Assembly: GCA_964398185.1 (NCBI GenBank)
Contig: CAYNML010000024.1
Span: forward strand, 7,381-71,380
Origin: Fen-1058 sp964398185
GTDB taxonomy: Bacteria > Chloroflexota > Anaerolineae > Fen-1058
Direction of reading: 5' to 3'
Length of the DNA stretch: 64,000 bases
The notes beneath the pieces were generated by a model that saw only the letters and a list, made by a program, of their open reading frames with translations, was not told the origin of the DNA and did not search any database. Shown here one piece after another: positions 8,601-16,579 of this stretch (positions are counted from its first letter, which is position 1; every line of letters begins with the position of its first letter). Position numbers and translations under genes: made by a program.

Positions 8601-9297
8601 TGATGATCAGCAGGCGTGCGCGGCTTATCAAGCCCTGCTGGCGCGCCAGCTGCCGGCGTATGTGGTGCAGACGGCCAACGACGGCGCCAGCGCGCTGGAG
8701 ATGATGGCGCATGAAGCGCCGAGCCTCGTGATCCTCGATCTGGTGATGCCGGGGCTGGGCGGGGCGGAGGTGCTCGATCGGATGCGCGCCGATCCGCGTC
8801 TGCGGCAAGTGCCGGTGATAATCCTCAGCAGCAAGCTGTTGACGCTGGACGATGTGAAGCGCATCGAACGACATGCGCGCGTGACGCTGCACAGCAAAGG
8901 GGTGCTGTCGGAAGAGGAAACCAGCGCGGCCCTGAACCGGGCGCTGTTCGGCGCAGAAGCACTGCCGCCGCACACCAGCGCGCTGGTGAAACGAGCCCTG
9001 GCGTATTTCCATCAAAACTATGCGCGGCCGCTGGCCCGCTGGGAAATCGCCGAAGCGGTGGGCGTCAGCGAAGACTATCTGTCGCGCGTGTTCAACCGCG
9101 AATTGGGCTTGTCGCCGTGGGATTATCTCACGCGCTATCGCATTCAACGCGCCAAAGACCTGCTGCACCGCACCAACGACAGCATCCGCGCGATCGCCCA
9201 TCAGGTCGGCTTCAAGGATCAGGCGTATTTCAGCCGGGTCTTCCGCAAGCAGACCGGCTTGGCGCCGAATGAATTTCGAGGGACACCGGGAACGTAA
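5689..9297 (+). CDS. Soluble one-piece hybrid sensor: LacI-type ligand domain, histidine kinase, receivers, AraC output
   Basis: 1202 residues from a GTG at 5689. Order: type I periplasmic-binding-like ligand domain about 20-310, without the usual LacI helix-turn-helix; linker to about 440; GAF-like region about 440-580; HisKA with H605 in NVSHELRTP; HATPase about 700-825 (DTGVGI, GGIGLGLTI); a degenerate receiver about 840-955 that keeps D892 but lacks the acidic pair; a full receiver about 965-1080 with D971-D973 and phospho-acceptor D1017; and an AraC-type double helix-turn-helix about 1095-1200. No signal peptide or transmembrane helix is visible, so it should sense an imported sugar in the cytoplasm. 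It sits directly before the pectin locus and is the natural candidate activator, analogous in layout to Bacteroides hybrid two-component regulators. Confidence 0.9.
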   Translation: MLNPVQADLVVTDTPSSPARQRTTIGFLTANIHLGSGRALWPGVADAAEQHDLNYICFPGGGLRVSEGFEAQRNVIYDLIDPQRLDGLITWSSAIGGALAPTEVAEFHQRYQPLPMISLAQIVEGVPTVAIDSYTGMREAVVHLIEVHGFRKLAFMRGPANHFFAQERYRAYTDVLKEYGIPFVPELVTQPLTWGEGTEAALLLLDEAHLRPGIDFEAVVAVSDLMALSAMRVFQARGIHIPHDVAFVGFNDSLEGRLVTPPLTSVVMPFYEQSRRAVAELLMRLSGAPLPDQVTLPSQLIVRQSCGCPSDAVVQAALGSFTPSAANFAQASAPLKTRFMAGLAQPDQAARAAKLFDALQADLLAGPPQRFLTELAAVLEEAARHGTDVSDWQDAISLLRRCVLPALNPAQHARAEDLFGQARVLIGEAAQRTQAYRQLQAERQADMLRDIGQALITAFNVEKLADVLAERLPALGIASGYVALYENPALSLERARLVLAYTEQGRVLLEPGGRSFTARELAPADVLPAERRYSFMLEPLYFREEQIGFALFEIGPRDSDIYEVLRGHISSALKGALLFQEALQARLVAEKADQIKTRLLTNVSHELRTPLNIILGYTRNALLASQPDGLLLPPAVLNDLRHIHNSAEHQLRVINDLLDLSRAEIDELDLYLELIDPRPLLAEAFHSLADVADPARGIAWKLQLPDRLPWLNADAVRLRQTLLNLLSNARKFTARGSITLGADVAPPYLHIWVADTGVGIASDQLDHIFEPFITAEHDRQAGVPPLVGGIGLGLTITRHLVILHGGSISVESEPGRGSTFHVYLPLPHLNDQAAPSAATGHPVLLLISKAAQPAPEIVKFARQQHLTIKRLHTADDVEAVLAICQPLTVAWDLVDANPSDWNIVRRLRNHPRLSQTPFLLYGQAPSAEAGEAALTIGLTSFVGKPAADQSLLNALHAASAIPSSGPLLIVDDDQQACAAYQALLARQLPAYVVQTANDGASALEMMAHEAPSLVILDLVMPGLGGAEVLDRMRADPRLRQVPVIILSSKLLTLDDVKRIERHARVTLHSKGVLSEEETSAALNRALFGAEALPPHTSALVKRALAYFHQNYARPLARWEIAEAVGVSEDYLSRVFNRELGLSPWDYLTRYRIQRAKDLLHRTNDSIRAIAHQVGFKDQAYFSRVFRKQTGLAPNEFRGTPGT

Positions 9298-9601
9298 GTT
9301 GATTCGTCGAGGGTGAACCTGCCTACACAAAACACGGAGCGCAGCGTGCTGCGCTCCGTGTTTATATTTTGCGCGGAGCGATCGCCCGCGGAGGCGCCGC
9401 CGGCCAGTCGGACGTGGCGAAAGCGCCCCGGTGCGCGGGTATCTATGACGGTTTTCTCCTCAGGCAGCGCGCCAAAGTCCATCCTCCCCTCGGTACAATG
9501 AAAACAATACTCAGACTTGGAGTGGCGCGAAGCCGGAGTTTTTGAGAAGATGGGGGCGGCGGCTGGCCCGGCCAGTCGATCCCATTTAAGGTAAGCCAAT
9601 C
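9298..9601. other. Intergenic region before the importer operon
   Basis: 304 bp that hold the terminator at 9330-9363 and should hold the promoter of the importer genes. TACAAT at 9494-9499 is a possible -10 element but has no good -35. No conserved ORF is seen. Confidence 0.4.
9330..9363. terminator. Rho-independent terminator after the hybrid sensor gene
   Basis: AAACACGGAGCGCAGC and its exact reverse complement form a 16-bp stem with a minimal loop (GT between the arms), followed by a T-rich stretch TTTATATTTTG. It lies 33 bp after the stop codon. Confidence 0.8.
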
Positions 9602-10591
9602 ATGGAAACCATCGGCAACACTCTTCCTCCCCCCGTCAGCACCAGTCCGGCAGCCACTTTGGCGCCGGCCGCGTGGCGTCTGCGGCTGCGCGGTCTGCGC
9701 CGCGCCATCTGGAAGCACCGCACCATTTACGTGTTGATGGCCTTGCCGCTGTTGTACTTCCTTGTGTTCAAGTACTGGCCGTTGTGGAATACGCAAATCG
9801 CATTTAAAGACTTTAAGCCCTTGCTGGGCGTCGAGGCCAGCCCCTTCGTCGGCTTCAAGCATTTCGAGGCCTTCTTCAAGTCATTCTACTTCAGCCAATT
9901 GTTGATCAACACGCTGATCTTCAGCCTGGCCAAGTTGATCCTGGGTATGCCGCTGGCCATCATTCTGGCGCTGGCGATCTACGAGAGTTCGTTCCGCTTC
10001 CTGCGCAAGATCACGCAGACCATGGCCTACCTGCCGCACTTCCTGTCGTGGGTGATTATCTACGGCGTGCTGCTGGCGCTGTTGTCGCCGGGCAGCGGCC
10101 TGGTCAACGAGATCATCAAGGCGGCCGGCAACAACCCGATCGCGTTTCTCACCTCGCCGCAATATTTCCGCTGGGTCGTCATCGGATCGGACATCTGGAA
10201 AGAGACGGGCTGGAGCACCATCATTTATCTGGCCGCGCTCCTGTCGATCGATCCGGTGCTGTTCGAAGCCGCCGCGGTGGACGGCGCCTCGCGCCTGCAG
10301 CGCATTCGGCACATCTCGCTGCCGGGCATCGCCAGTGTCATCGTGGTGGTGACGCTGCTGCGGCTGGGCAATATTCTGGACGCGGGCTTCGGCCAGATCT
10401 TTGTGTTGTACTCGCTGCCGGTGTACAGCGTCGGCGACATCATCGATACGTGGGTCTACCGCCAGGGCATTCTGGAATTCCAGTTTAGTCTGGCCACGGC
10501 CGTCGGCCTGTTCAAGGGGTTGATCGGGTTGGGGTTGATCTTCTTCTCCAACAAGATCGCCAGGCGGTTGGCCGGCACAGGGCTGTACTAA
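9602..10591 (+). CDS. ABC sugar importer permease, LplB-like
   Basis: 329 residues with six hydrophobic helices after a roughly 45-residue cytoplasmic N-terminus. The cytoplasmic EAA loop, which docks with the ATPase, reads EAAAVDGASRLQRIRHISLPGI-like around residues 222-240. The C-terminal LPVYSVGDIIDTWVYR segment is typical of the LplB/COG4209 group, which imports oligouronides and other polysaccharide fragments together with a YtcP-type partner. First gene of the importer operon, 13 bp before the second permease. No ATPase gene follows, so a shared MsmX-like ATPase encoded elsewhere is expected. Confidence 0.92.
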   Translation: METIGNTLPPPVSTSPAATLAPAAWRLRLRGLRRAIWKHRTIYVLMALPLLYFLVFKYWPLWNTQIAFKDFKPLLGVEASPFVGFKHFEAFFKSFYFSQLLINTLIFSLAKLILGMPLAIILALAIYESSFRFLRKITQTMAYLPHFLSWVIIYGVLLALLSPGSGLVNEIIKAAGNNPIAFLTSPQYFRWVVIGSDIWKETGWSTIIYLAALLSIDPVLFEAAAVDGASRLQRIRHISLPGIASVIVVVTLLRLGNILDAGFGQIFVLYSLPVYSVGDIIDTWVYRQGILEFQFSLATAVGLFKGLIGLGLIFFSNKIARRLAGTGLY

Positions 10592-10604
10592 CCGGGGGCG
10601 CGTC

Positions 10605-11483
10605 ATGACTCGCTTTAGATCGTGGGACGAAATCGGCTTTCAGTTTCTGGTCAACGCCTTCCTGTTGGGTGTGCTGCTCGTGGTGATCATCCCGTTGTGG
10701 CGGGTGATCATGATGTCGGTCACACCCATTGGCAACATGGACAACGGCACGTTCGGCATGTGGATCAATCCGGCCCAGTGGTCATTTGAGGCTTTCTCGC
10801 AGCTGCTGACGCATCCCAACTTTCTGCGCTCGCTGGGCAATAGCGTGTTCATCACTGTTGTTGGAACGGCTTTCAACCTGCTGATGACCATTCCGCTGGC
10901 TTACGCGTTGTCGGTCCCCACGCTGCCGGGGCGCCGGCTGTTCATCGGCTTCATCCTGTTCACCTTCCTGTTCAATCCGGGTCTGGTGCCGACCTATCTG
11001 GTCGTGACCAGGCTGGGCCTGCGCGACAGCTTTGCCGCCGTGATTCTGCCCACGGCGATCAGTGTTTACAACACGCTGGTCATGAAGAGTTTCTTTGAGG
11101 GGCTGCCGGAGGATTTGAAAGAAGCGGCGCGCATCGACGGCGCGAGCGAATTGCAGGTGCTGGCGCAGGTCATCCTGCCGCTGTCGCGGCCCATCATCCT
11201 GACCATCGGCATGTTCTACGCCGTCTCACACTGGAACGAATTCTTTGCGCCCATTCTGTATCTGGATAACGCCGACCTGATGCCGCTGCCGGTGCTGCTG
11301 CGCAACATCCTGCTGTCGGCAGGCGTCAACGAATATATTGAGTACGACGCCTTCAGTTCGGCGCCTGTGGAAGCGATCAAAGCCGCCGGTGTCATGCTGA
11401 CCATGCTGCCGATGATCTTCCTGTACCCGTGGATTCAGCGCTACTTCACCAAGGGTACGCTGAGCGGGGCTGTTAAGCAATAA
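10605..11483 (+). CDS. ABC sugar importer permease, YtcP/LplC-like
   Basis: 292 residues with six predicted membrane helices. The EAA loop reads EAARIDGASELQVLAQVILP. The conserved DNADLMPLPVLLR region before the last helix is characteristic of the COG0395 YtcP group. It forms a heterodimer with the preceding LplB-like permease. The next gene begins 119 bp downstream and encodes the cognate lipoprotein. Confidence 0.92.
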   Translation: MTRFRSWDEIGFQFLVNAFLLGVLLVVIIPLWRVIMMSVTPIGNMDNGTFGMWINPAQWSFEAFSQLLTHPNFLRSLGNSVFITVVGTAFNLLMTIPLAYALSVPTLPGRRLFIGFILFTFLFNPGLVPTYLVVTRLGLRDSFAAVILPTAISVYNTLVMKSFFEGLPEDLKEAARIDGASELQVLAQVILPLSRPIILTIGMFYAVSHWNEFFAPILYLDNADLMPLPVLLRNILLSAGVNEYIEYDAFSSAPVEAIKAAGVMLTMLPMIFLYPWIQRYFTKGTLSGAVKQ

Positions 11484-11602
11484 CCGTGTTGCTTCTCTGT
11501 CACCACAGCGCGAGGAGGTGGAGCACGCCGGACAGACTTAACCCCATACGCCAGGTAATCGATTTCGTCTCTGATCCAACAACCTTTCTCTGGAGGAGTA
11601 AG

Positions 11603-13294
11603 ATGACCAAGCAGCTGTACAAACTCACGTTGTTCGTTGTGTTGTTGTCCCTGTTGCTGGCCGCCTGCCAACCGGCCGCCGCTCCGGCGCCGGCGCAGCC
11701 CACGGCGGCGGCGACCAAGGAAGTTGCGCCCCCCACGGCTGAGCCGGTGAAGCCCACCGAACCACCCGCGGCGCCGCCGCCCACCGAACCGCCCGCGCCG
11801 GCAGAGCCTGTTGATCTGGAAATCTGGGTCGGCGCGGCCGTCAGCGAAGCCGGGCCGCCGCCCGATGACTGGGTGGTGTATGACATCGTGCGCGACAAGC
11901 TGGGCATTAACCTGAAGGTCGTGCTGCTGCCCACCGCGCAAAGCGATGCCGACGCCAAGATCAACGCCGCCGGCGCAGCCAATTCGCTGCCCGATCTGGT
12001 GCAGGTTAACCGCGAGCCGTGGTACCGTCTGGTGCAGAATGGCCTGGTGGCGCCCGTCGACGACATGCTGCCCCTGATGCCAAACCGCACCAAGGTTCTT
12101 TACACTGACGAAATCCGCAACAAGCTGGTGACGCTGGACGGCAAGATGTACGGCCTGCCCCAGCCCGGCGCCCTGCCGCGCACCGACGCGCTGGTCATCC
12201 GCAAGGACTGGCTGGACAAGCTGGGTCTGGAAATGCCCAAGACGCTGGAAGACTTCATGGCGGTCGCCAAAGCCTTCACCGAGCAAGACCCGGACGGCAA
12301 CGGCAAGCAGGATACCTATGGTCTGTGCGCCTACATGGAGTCTGAAGGCGCTGGCGCCCTGTCCGGTCTGGGCAAACGCTTTGAATGGGTCTTCGGCGCG
12401 TACGGCATGAATGGCGGCTGGAATTTATCCAGCGCGGATAACTTTGCCATGAACGTGCGCAATCCCAACTTCATGAAAGCGTTGGAGTACCTCAAGTCCT
12501 TGAACGATGCCGGCGTGATCGATCCGGACTGGCCGACCCTGAAGAAGGACGAGTACCGCGCTCGCTGGAAGCAAGGCAAGTGCGGCATCATGAACGAGAA
12601 CTTTGCCGCGCTCTCAACCAAGGCGAACTACGCCGACTTCGACAAGAACTTCCCTGACGGCGAGTGGGTCGTGCTGCCGCCGCCAACCGGCCCCGAAGGC
12701 AAGAGCTCGGTGGGCGTTGACATGCAGAACGCCCGCATCTACGCCGTGTCGCAGAAGGCTGTCGATGAGGGCAAGCAAGAAGCCATCGCCAGACTGTTGG
12801 AGTGGATGTCCAGCGACGAAGGCTACTATCTGTTAGGCTTCGGGCAGGAAGGCATCAATTACAAGAAGGACGACCAGGGCTTTGTGACCACCAAGGGCAT
12901 CGAGCCGCCCGAGAACGCCTACTCGCACAAGTCGCAGCAGCCGTTGACTCAGCTGCGCAATATGGTGTTCAACAACAACGAGATCGAACTGAAGGCCCGC
13001 TACGTCGACTACAAGACTCAGAACGGTCGCACCATGAGCCCGCTGAAGTTTCTGGCTGAGTATCGCGCACTGCCCTGGATGGAAGGCACTGGCACAGCCA
13101 TCATCAACCCGCCACCCGGCGGCGCCGACTTCACCCGCTTCTACAACGAGAACCTGGTGAAGTTCGTGCTCGGCCAGCTGCCGTTGAACGAACAGACCTG
13201 GGCTGAGTTCATCGCCGGGCTGGACGGCCTGGGCGCCAAAGAGTACGAAGCGCAGGCCAAGGAAACCCTGCAAAACAGCGGTTTCCTGCCGTAA
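11603..13294 (+). CDS. ABC importer solute-binding lipoprotein, LipO-like
   Basis: 563 residues from the ATG at 11603, preceded by GGAGGA at 11592-11597; this start gives a classic lipoprotein signal ending LLLAAC (Cys19). An Ala/Pro/Thr/Glu linker of about 50 residues follows, then a two-lobed family 1 binding protein. The length of over 500 residues matches LipO/YtcQ-type proteins that go with LplB/YtcP permeases. It likely captures oligogalacturonides or rhamnogalacturonan fragments. A stem-loop 26 bp after the stop ends the transport unit. Confidence 0.92.
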   Translation: MTKQLYKLTLFVVLLSLLLAACQPAAAPAPAQPTAAATKEVAPPTAEPVKPTEPPAAPPPTEPPAPAEPVDLEIWVGAAVSEAGPPPDDWVVYDIVRDKLGINLKVVLLPTAQSDADAKINAAGAANSLPDLVQVNREPWYRLVQNGLVAPVDDMLPLMPNRTKVLYTDEIRNKLVTLDGKMYGLPQPGALPRTDALVIRKDWLDKLGLEMPKTLEDFMAVAKAFTEQDPDGNGKQDTYGLCAYMESEGAGALSGLGKRFEWVFGAYGMNGGWNLSSADNFAMNVRNPNFMKALEYLKSLNDAGVIDPDWPTLKKDEYRARWKQGKCGIMNENFAALSTKANYADFDKNFPDGEWVVLPPPTGPEGKSSVGVDMQNARIYAVSQKAVDEGKQEAIARLLEWMSSDEGYYLLGFGQEGINYKKDDQGFVTTKGIEPPENAYSHKSQQPLTQLRNMVFNNNEIELKARYVDYKTQNGRTMSPLKFLAEYRALPWMEGTGTAIINPPPGGADFTRFYNENLVKFVLGQLPLNEQTWAEFIAGLDGLGAKEYEAQAKETLQNSGFLP

Positions 13295-13320
13295 GTCTGA
13301 AAGCACCAGACAGCGCAACC

Positions 13321-13352
13321 AGTATCGGGCGGCCCCTCAGCCGCCCGATACT
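13321..13352. terminator. Stem-loop after the importer operon
   Basis: AGTATCGGGCGGC and its exact reverse complement (13-bp arms) enclose CCCTCA. No T-run follows, so it may be an mRNA-stabilising or attenuating hairpin that allows partial read-through into the hydrolase genes. Confidence 0.55.
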
Positions 13353-13379
13353 CTAACCATAGCGCACAGGGCAGCTGAC

Positions 13380-13910
13380 GTGGAATCTCGCCCGATAATC
13401 TCAGAACTCAAGATTGCCTATCTCGGCGGCGGCAGCCGCGAGTGGGCGCGCCAGCTGATGATCGATCTGGCGCTGTGCCCCGAGCTCGGCGGACACGTGG
13501 CGCTCTATGACATCGATCGAGAAGCAGCCGCTCTCAACGAGCAGTTGGGCAACTGGCTGCAAGAGCAGCCAGGGGTAGTGTCGCGCTGGCGGTATGAAGT
13601 CGCGCCCGTGCTGGAAGAGGCTGTGCGCGGCCTGCGGTCAGCCACCCTCTATGCAGAATTTGCACGCGTCCTCGCGGCGATCTGTCCGCGAGCGTGGATC
13701 ATCAACTACACTAATCCGCTGACAATTTGCCCGCGCACGCTGACGCGCGTGGCGCCGGCGCTCAAAGTCTTCGGCTGCTGCCATGAAGTGTACGCCACGC
13801 AGCGGATGCTGGCTGGCGTCGTCAAGCAATCTCTCGACGTCACCCCGACCCGCGCCCAGATCAAAGTAAACGTGCTGGGCCTCAATCATTTTACGTGGAA
13901 TGTCAACTAA
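13380..13910 (+). pseudogene. Decayed GH4 glycosidase (alpha-galactosidase/galacturonidase type)
   Basis: 176 codons against about 430-450 for intact GH4 enzymes. The N-terminal NAD-binding motif is present (YLGGGSREWA), and later IINYTNPLTIC, FGCCHE and GLNHFTW. Two pieces are missing: about 50 residues between VLEEAV and RGLRSATLYAEF, where the family has the conserved PVGD/GPGG region, and everything after NHFTW. The internal loss is in frame and both edges resemble RG-coding sequence, suggesting deletion between short repeats. In Bacillus the neighbour of LplABC is the GH4 enzyme LplD, so this is probably the remnant of the matching gene here. Confidence 0.75.
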
Positions 13911-13925
13911 TCTTTCGAGGACAGC

Positions 13926-15071
13926 ATGCAGACCGATCTCCCCACTCTACCCGCGACGCTGATCGATCAAGCGTGGTCGGTGCGCATGGCCGATTCGGCC
14001 ATCGCACGCTATTCGCCCGATCAGGCCAAGTGGCACTACGAACACGGCCTGCTGCTGAAGTCGATCGAGGCGGTGTGGCGCGCGACCGGCGCGGTGAAGT
14101 ACTGGCACTTCATTCACGACATACTCGATCTGTTTATCGACGCCGACGGCGACATCCGCACGTATCAACTTGAAGAATACAACCTCGATCAGATCAATCC
14201 CGGCAAAGTCTTGTTTCCACTCTGGCACTCGACCGGCGATCACCGTTACGTCATGGCGCTGCACCGGCTGCGCCGGCAATTGGCCAACCAGCCGCGCACG
14301 CAATCGGGCGGCTTCTGGCACAAGCAGATCTACCCGAATCAAATGTGGTTGGACGGCATCTTTATGGCCGCGCCGTTCTACGCCGAGTACGCCCTCACCT
14401 TCAACGAACCGTCAGGCTTTGACGACGTGACACACCAGATTGTCCTGCTCGCCGAGCACGCGCGCGATCCGCAGACCGGTCTGCTGTATCATGCCTGGGA
14501 TGAAAGCAAACAGCAGCAGTGGGCCAATCCTCTCACCGGTTGTTCGCCGCATTTCTGGGGCCGCGCCCTGGGCTGGTATGCGATGGCGCTGGTCGATGTG
14601 CTGGACTACCTGCCGCGCGACCACGCCGCCCGATCGACCCTCATTGCGATCTTGAACCAGCTGGTCGAAGCCGTCGCGCAGGTACAAGATCAGACGACGG
14701 GGCTGTGGTATCAAGTGCTCGACCAGGGATCGCGCGCCGGCAACTATCTGGAAGCTTCCGCCTCGTGCATGTTCGTGTATGCGATTGCGAAAGCCGTGCG
14801 GAAGGTTTACGTGCCGATCGAGCAGCTGGCGATCGCGCAGCGCGGTTATCAAGGGATCATTACTCAATTGGTGTCGATCGACGATCGGGGCGGCGTGAAT
14901 CTTGCCGGCGTGTGCAGTGTGGCCGGCCTGGGCGGCGATCCGTATCGTGATGGATCGTATGAGTACTACGTCAAAGAGCCGGTCAGAACCAATGATCTCA
15001 AAGGCGTCGGCCCGTTCATGCTGGCTGCCGTCGAAATGGAAGACGCGCACCAGAACGGACGGATTAAATGA
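13926..15071 (+). CDS. GH105 unsaturated rhamnogalacturonyl/galacturonyl hydrolase
   Basis: 381 residues, usual for the YteR/YesR family, with an (alpha/alpha)6 barrel pattern. The catalytic Asp is visible in QMWLDGIFMA as D143, the same number as in Bacillus YteR. The family hydrates the 4,5-double bond of unsaturated galacturonic acid at oligomer ends, releasing 5-keto-4-deoxyuronate. No signal peptide, so it acts on imported oligomers. GAGGACAGC precedes the ATG. The stop overlaps the next start by 4 bp (ATGA), so it is coupled to the GH28 gene. Confidence 0.93.
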   Translation: MQTDLPTLPATLIDQAWSVRMADSAIARYSPDQAKWHYEHGLLLKSIEAVWRATGAVKYWHFIHDILDLFIDADGDIRTYQLEEYNLDQINPGKVLFPLWHSTGDHRYVMALHRLRRQLANQPRTQSGGFWHKQIYPNQMWLDGIFMAAPFYAEYALTFNEPSGFDDVTHQIVLLAEHARDPQTGLLYHAWDESKQQQWANPLTGCSPHFWGRALGWYAMALVDVLDYLPRDHAARSTLIAILNQLVEAVAQVQDQTTGLWYQVLDQGSRAGNYLEASASCMFVYAIAKAVRKVYVPIEQLAIAQRGYQGIITQLVSIDDRGGVNLAGVCSVAGLGGDPYRDGSYEYYVKEPVRTNDLKGVGPFMLAAVEMEDAHQNGRIK

Positions 15072-16579
15072 TCGATGTGCGCGCCTACGGCGCAGCCGGT
15101 AATGGCTGCACACTCGACACACCCGCCCTGCAAGCGGCCATCGACGCGTGCCACACGCAGGGCGGCGGCACGGTCAACGTGCCGGCCGGCCGCTACGTCA
15201 CCGGCGCGATCTTTCTGCGCGACGACATCACGCTGCACCTGGAAGCAGGCGCGATCTTGTTGGGCAGCGAAGACCTCGCCGACTATCCCATCATCAACGG
15301 CCGGTGGGAAGGCGCAGAGCAGTCCACGTATGCCTCGTTGATCACGGGCGCGAATCTGCGCAATATTGCCGTCACCGGGCGCGGCGCCATCGACGGGCGC
15401 GGCGCGCACTGGTGGCGGCGCTTTACGGACAAGACTCTGGCGCATCCGCGCCCGCGCCTCATCGCCTTTGCCAATTGCGACAATGTTCTCATTGAAGGCA
15501 TCACCGCGATCAATTCACCCAGTTGGACGATCAACCCGGTGCGCTGCGAGAACGTCACCATTCACGGCGTCTCAATCATCAACCCGGCGGACTCCCCCAA
15601 CACCGATGGCATCAATCCCGATTCATGCCGCCTGGTGCACATCTCCGACTGCTACGTCAGCGTTGGCGACGATTGCGTCACGATCAAATCCGGCGTCGAA
15701 ACGGAAGACGCCGACCAGCGCGCGCCGTGCGAAAACGTCACCATCACCAACTGCACCATGGCGCACGGGCACGGCGGCGTGGTCATCGGCAGCGAGATGA
15801 GCGGCGGCGTGCGCAACGTCGTCATCTCCAACTGCGTGTTCATCGGCACCGATCGCGGCCTGCGTTTCAAATCGCGGCGCGGACGCGGCGGCGTGGTGGA
15901 AGATATTCGCATCAGCAACATCGTCATGACCGACGTGTTGTGCCCCATCACGCTGAATCTGTACTACGCCTGCGGCGCGTGGGGCGACACCGTCGTTTCC
16001 GACAAGCAGCCGCATCCGGTCACGGCCGACACGCCGCAGTTCCGCCGCATTCATTTCAGTCACATCACGGCGCGCGACGCGAAATATGCGGCCGCCTTCC
16101 TGTATGGTCTGGCCGAGATGCCGGTCGAAGACATCACGTTAAGCGATATTACAATCTCGTTGTCGCCTGACGCCGCGCCGGGTTATCCGGAAATGGCCGA
16201 CGATATGGACTTGATGCAGCGCGCCGGGTTCTTCGTGCGCAACGCGCGCGGGCTGCGCCTGCACCAGGTCGAAATCAGCGGGCAGACGGGCGCGGCCTTT
16301 CACGTGATCGATTCGTCGGAGGTGGAACTGAGCGGCTGCGCGACGCGCACGCCGGATCTCAAACACCCGATCGTTCAACTCGATAATGTCGATCATGCCT
16401 TTGTGCATGGCTGCCGCGCCAATTCCGGCGCGCCGGTTTTCCTGCAGGTGGACGGCGAGCGTTCGGCTGACATCGTGCTGCGCGGTAATCGCCTGTCGTG
16501 TCCACAGCCCGTCGCGCTGGGCGCCGCTGTTCAAGCGGACACGGTGCAGTCCGATGAAATTCTGTGGAGGACTTCATGA
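15068..16579 (+). CDS. GH28 polygalacturonase, cytoplasmic
   Basis: 503 residues forming a right-handed beta-helix. The GH28 signatures are present: NTDG at 178-181, GDD at 200-202 (catalytic Asp residues), GHGG with H235, and RFK at 266-268 in place of RIK. There is no signal peptide, which points to an exo-acting enzyme trimming imported oligogalacturonides rather than an extracellular depolymerase. It overlaps the upstream GH105 gene and the downstream kinase gene by 4 bp each, making a tight three-gene coupled unit. Confidence 0.93.
   Translation: MIDVRAYGAAGNGCTLDTPALQAAIDACHTQGGGTVNVPAGRYVTGAIFLRDDITLHLEAGAILLGSEDLADYPIINGRWEGAEQSTYASLITGANLRNIAVTGRGAIDGRGAHWWRRFTDKTLAHPRPRLIAFANCDNVLIEGITAINSPSWTINPVRCENVTIHGVSIINPADSPNTDGINPDSCRLVHISDCYVSVGDDCVTIKSGVETEDADQRAPCENVTITNCTMAHGHGGVVIGSEMSGGVRNVVISNCVFIGTDRGLRFKSRRGRGGVVEDIRISNIVMTDVLCPITLNLYYACGAWGDTVVSDKQPHPVTADTPQFRRIHFSHITARDAKYAAAFLYGLAEMPVEDITLSDITISLSPDAAPGYPEMADDMDLMQRAGFFVRNARGLRLHQVEISGQTGAAFHVIDSSEVELSGCATRTPDLKHPIVQLDNVDHAFVHGCRANSGAPVFLQVDGERSADIVLRGNRLSCPQPVALGAAVQADTVQSDEILWRTS

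Noticed and set aside
11486..11602. N-terminal extension of the LipO-like protein from 11486
   Set aside because: It would bury the lipoprotein signal; GGAGGA lies directly before the ATG at 11603.
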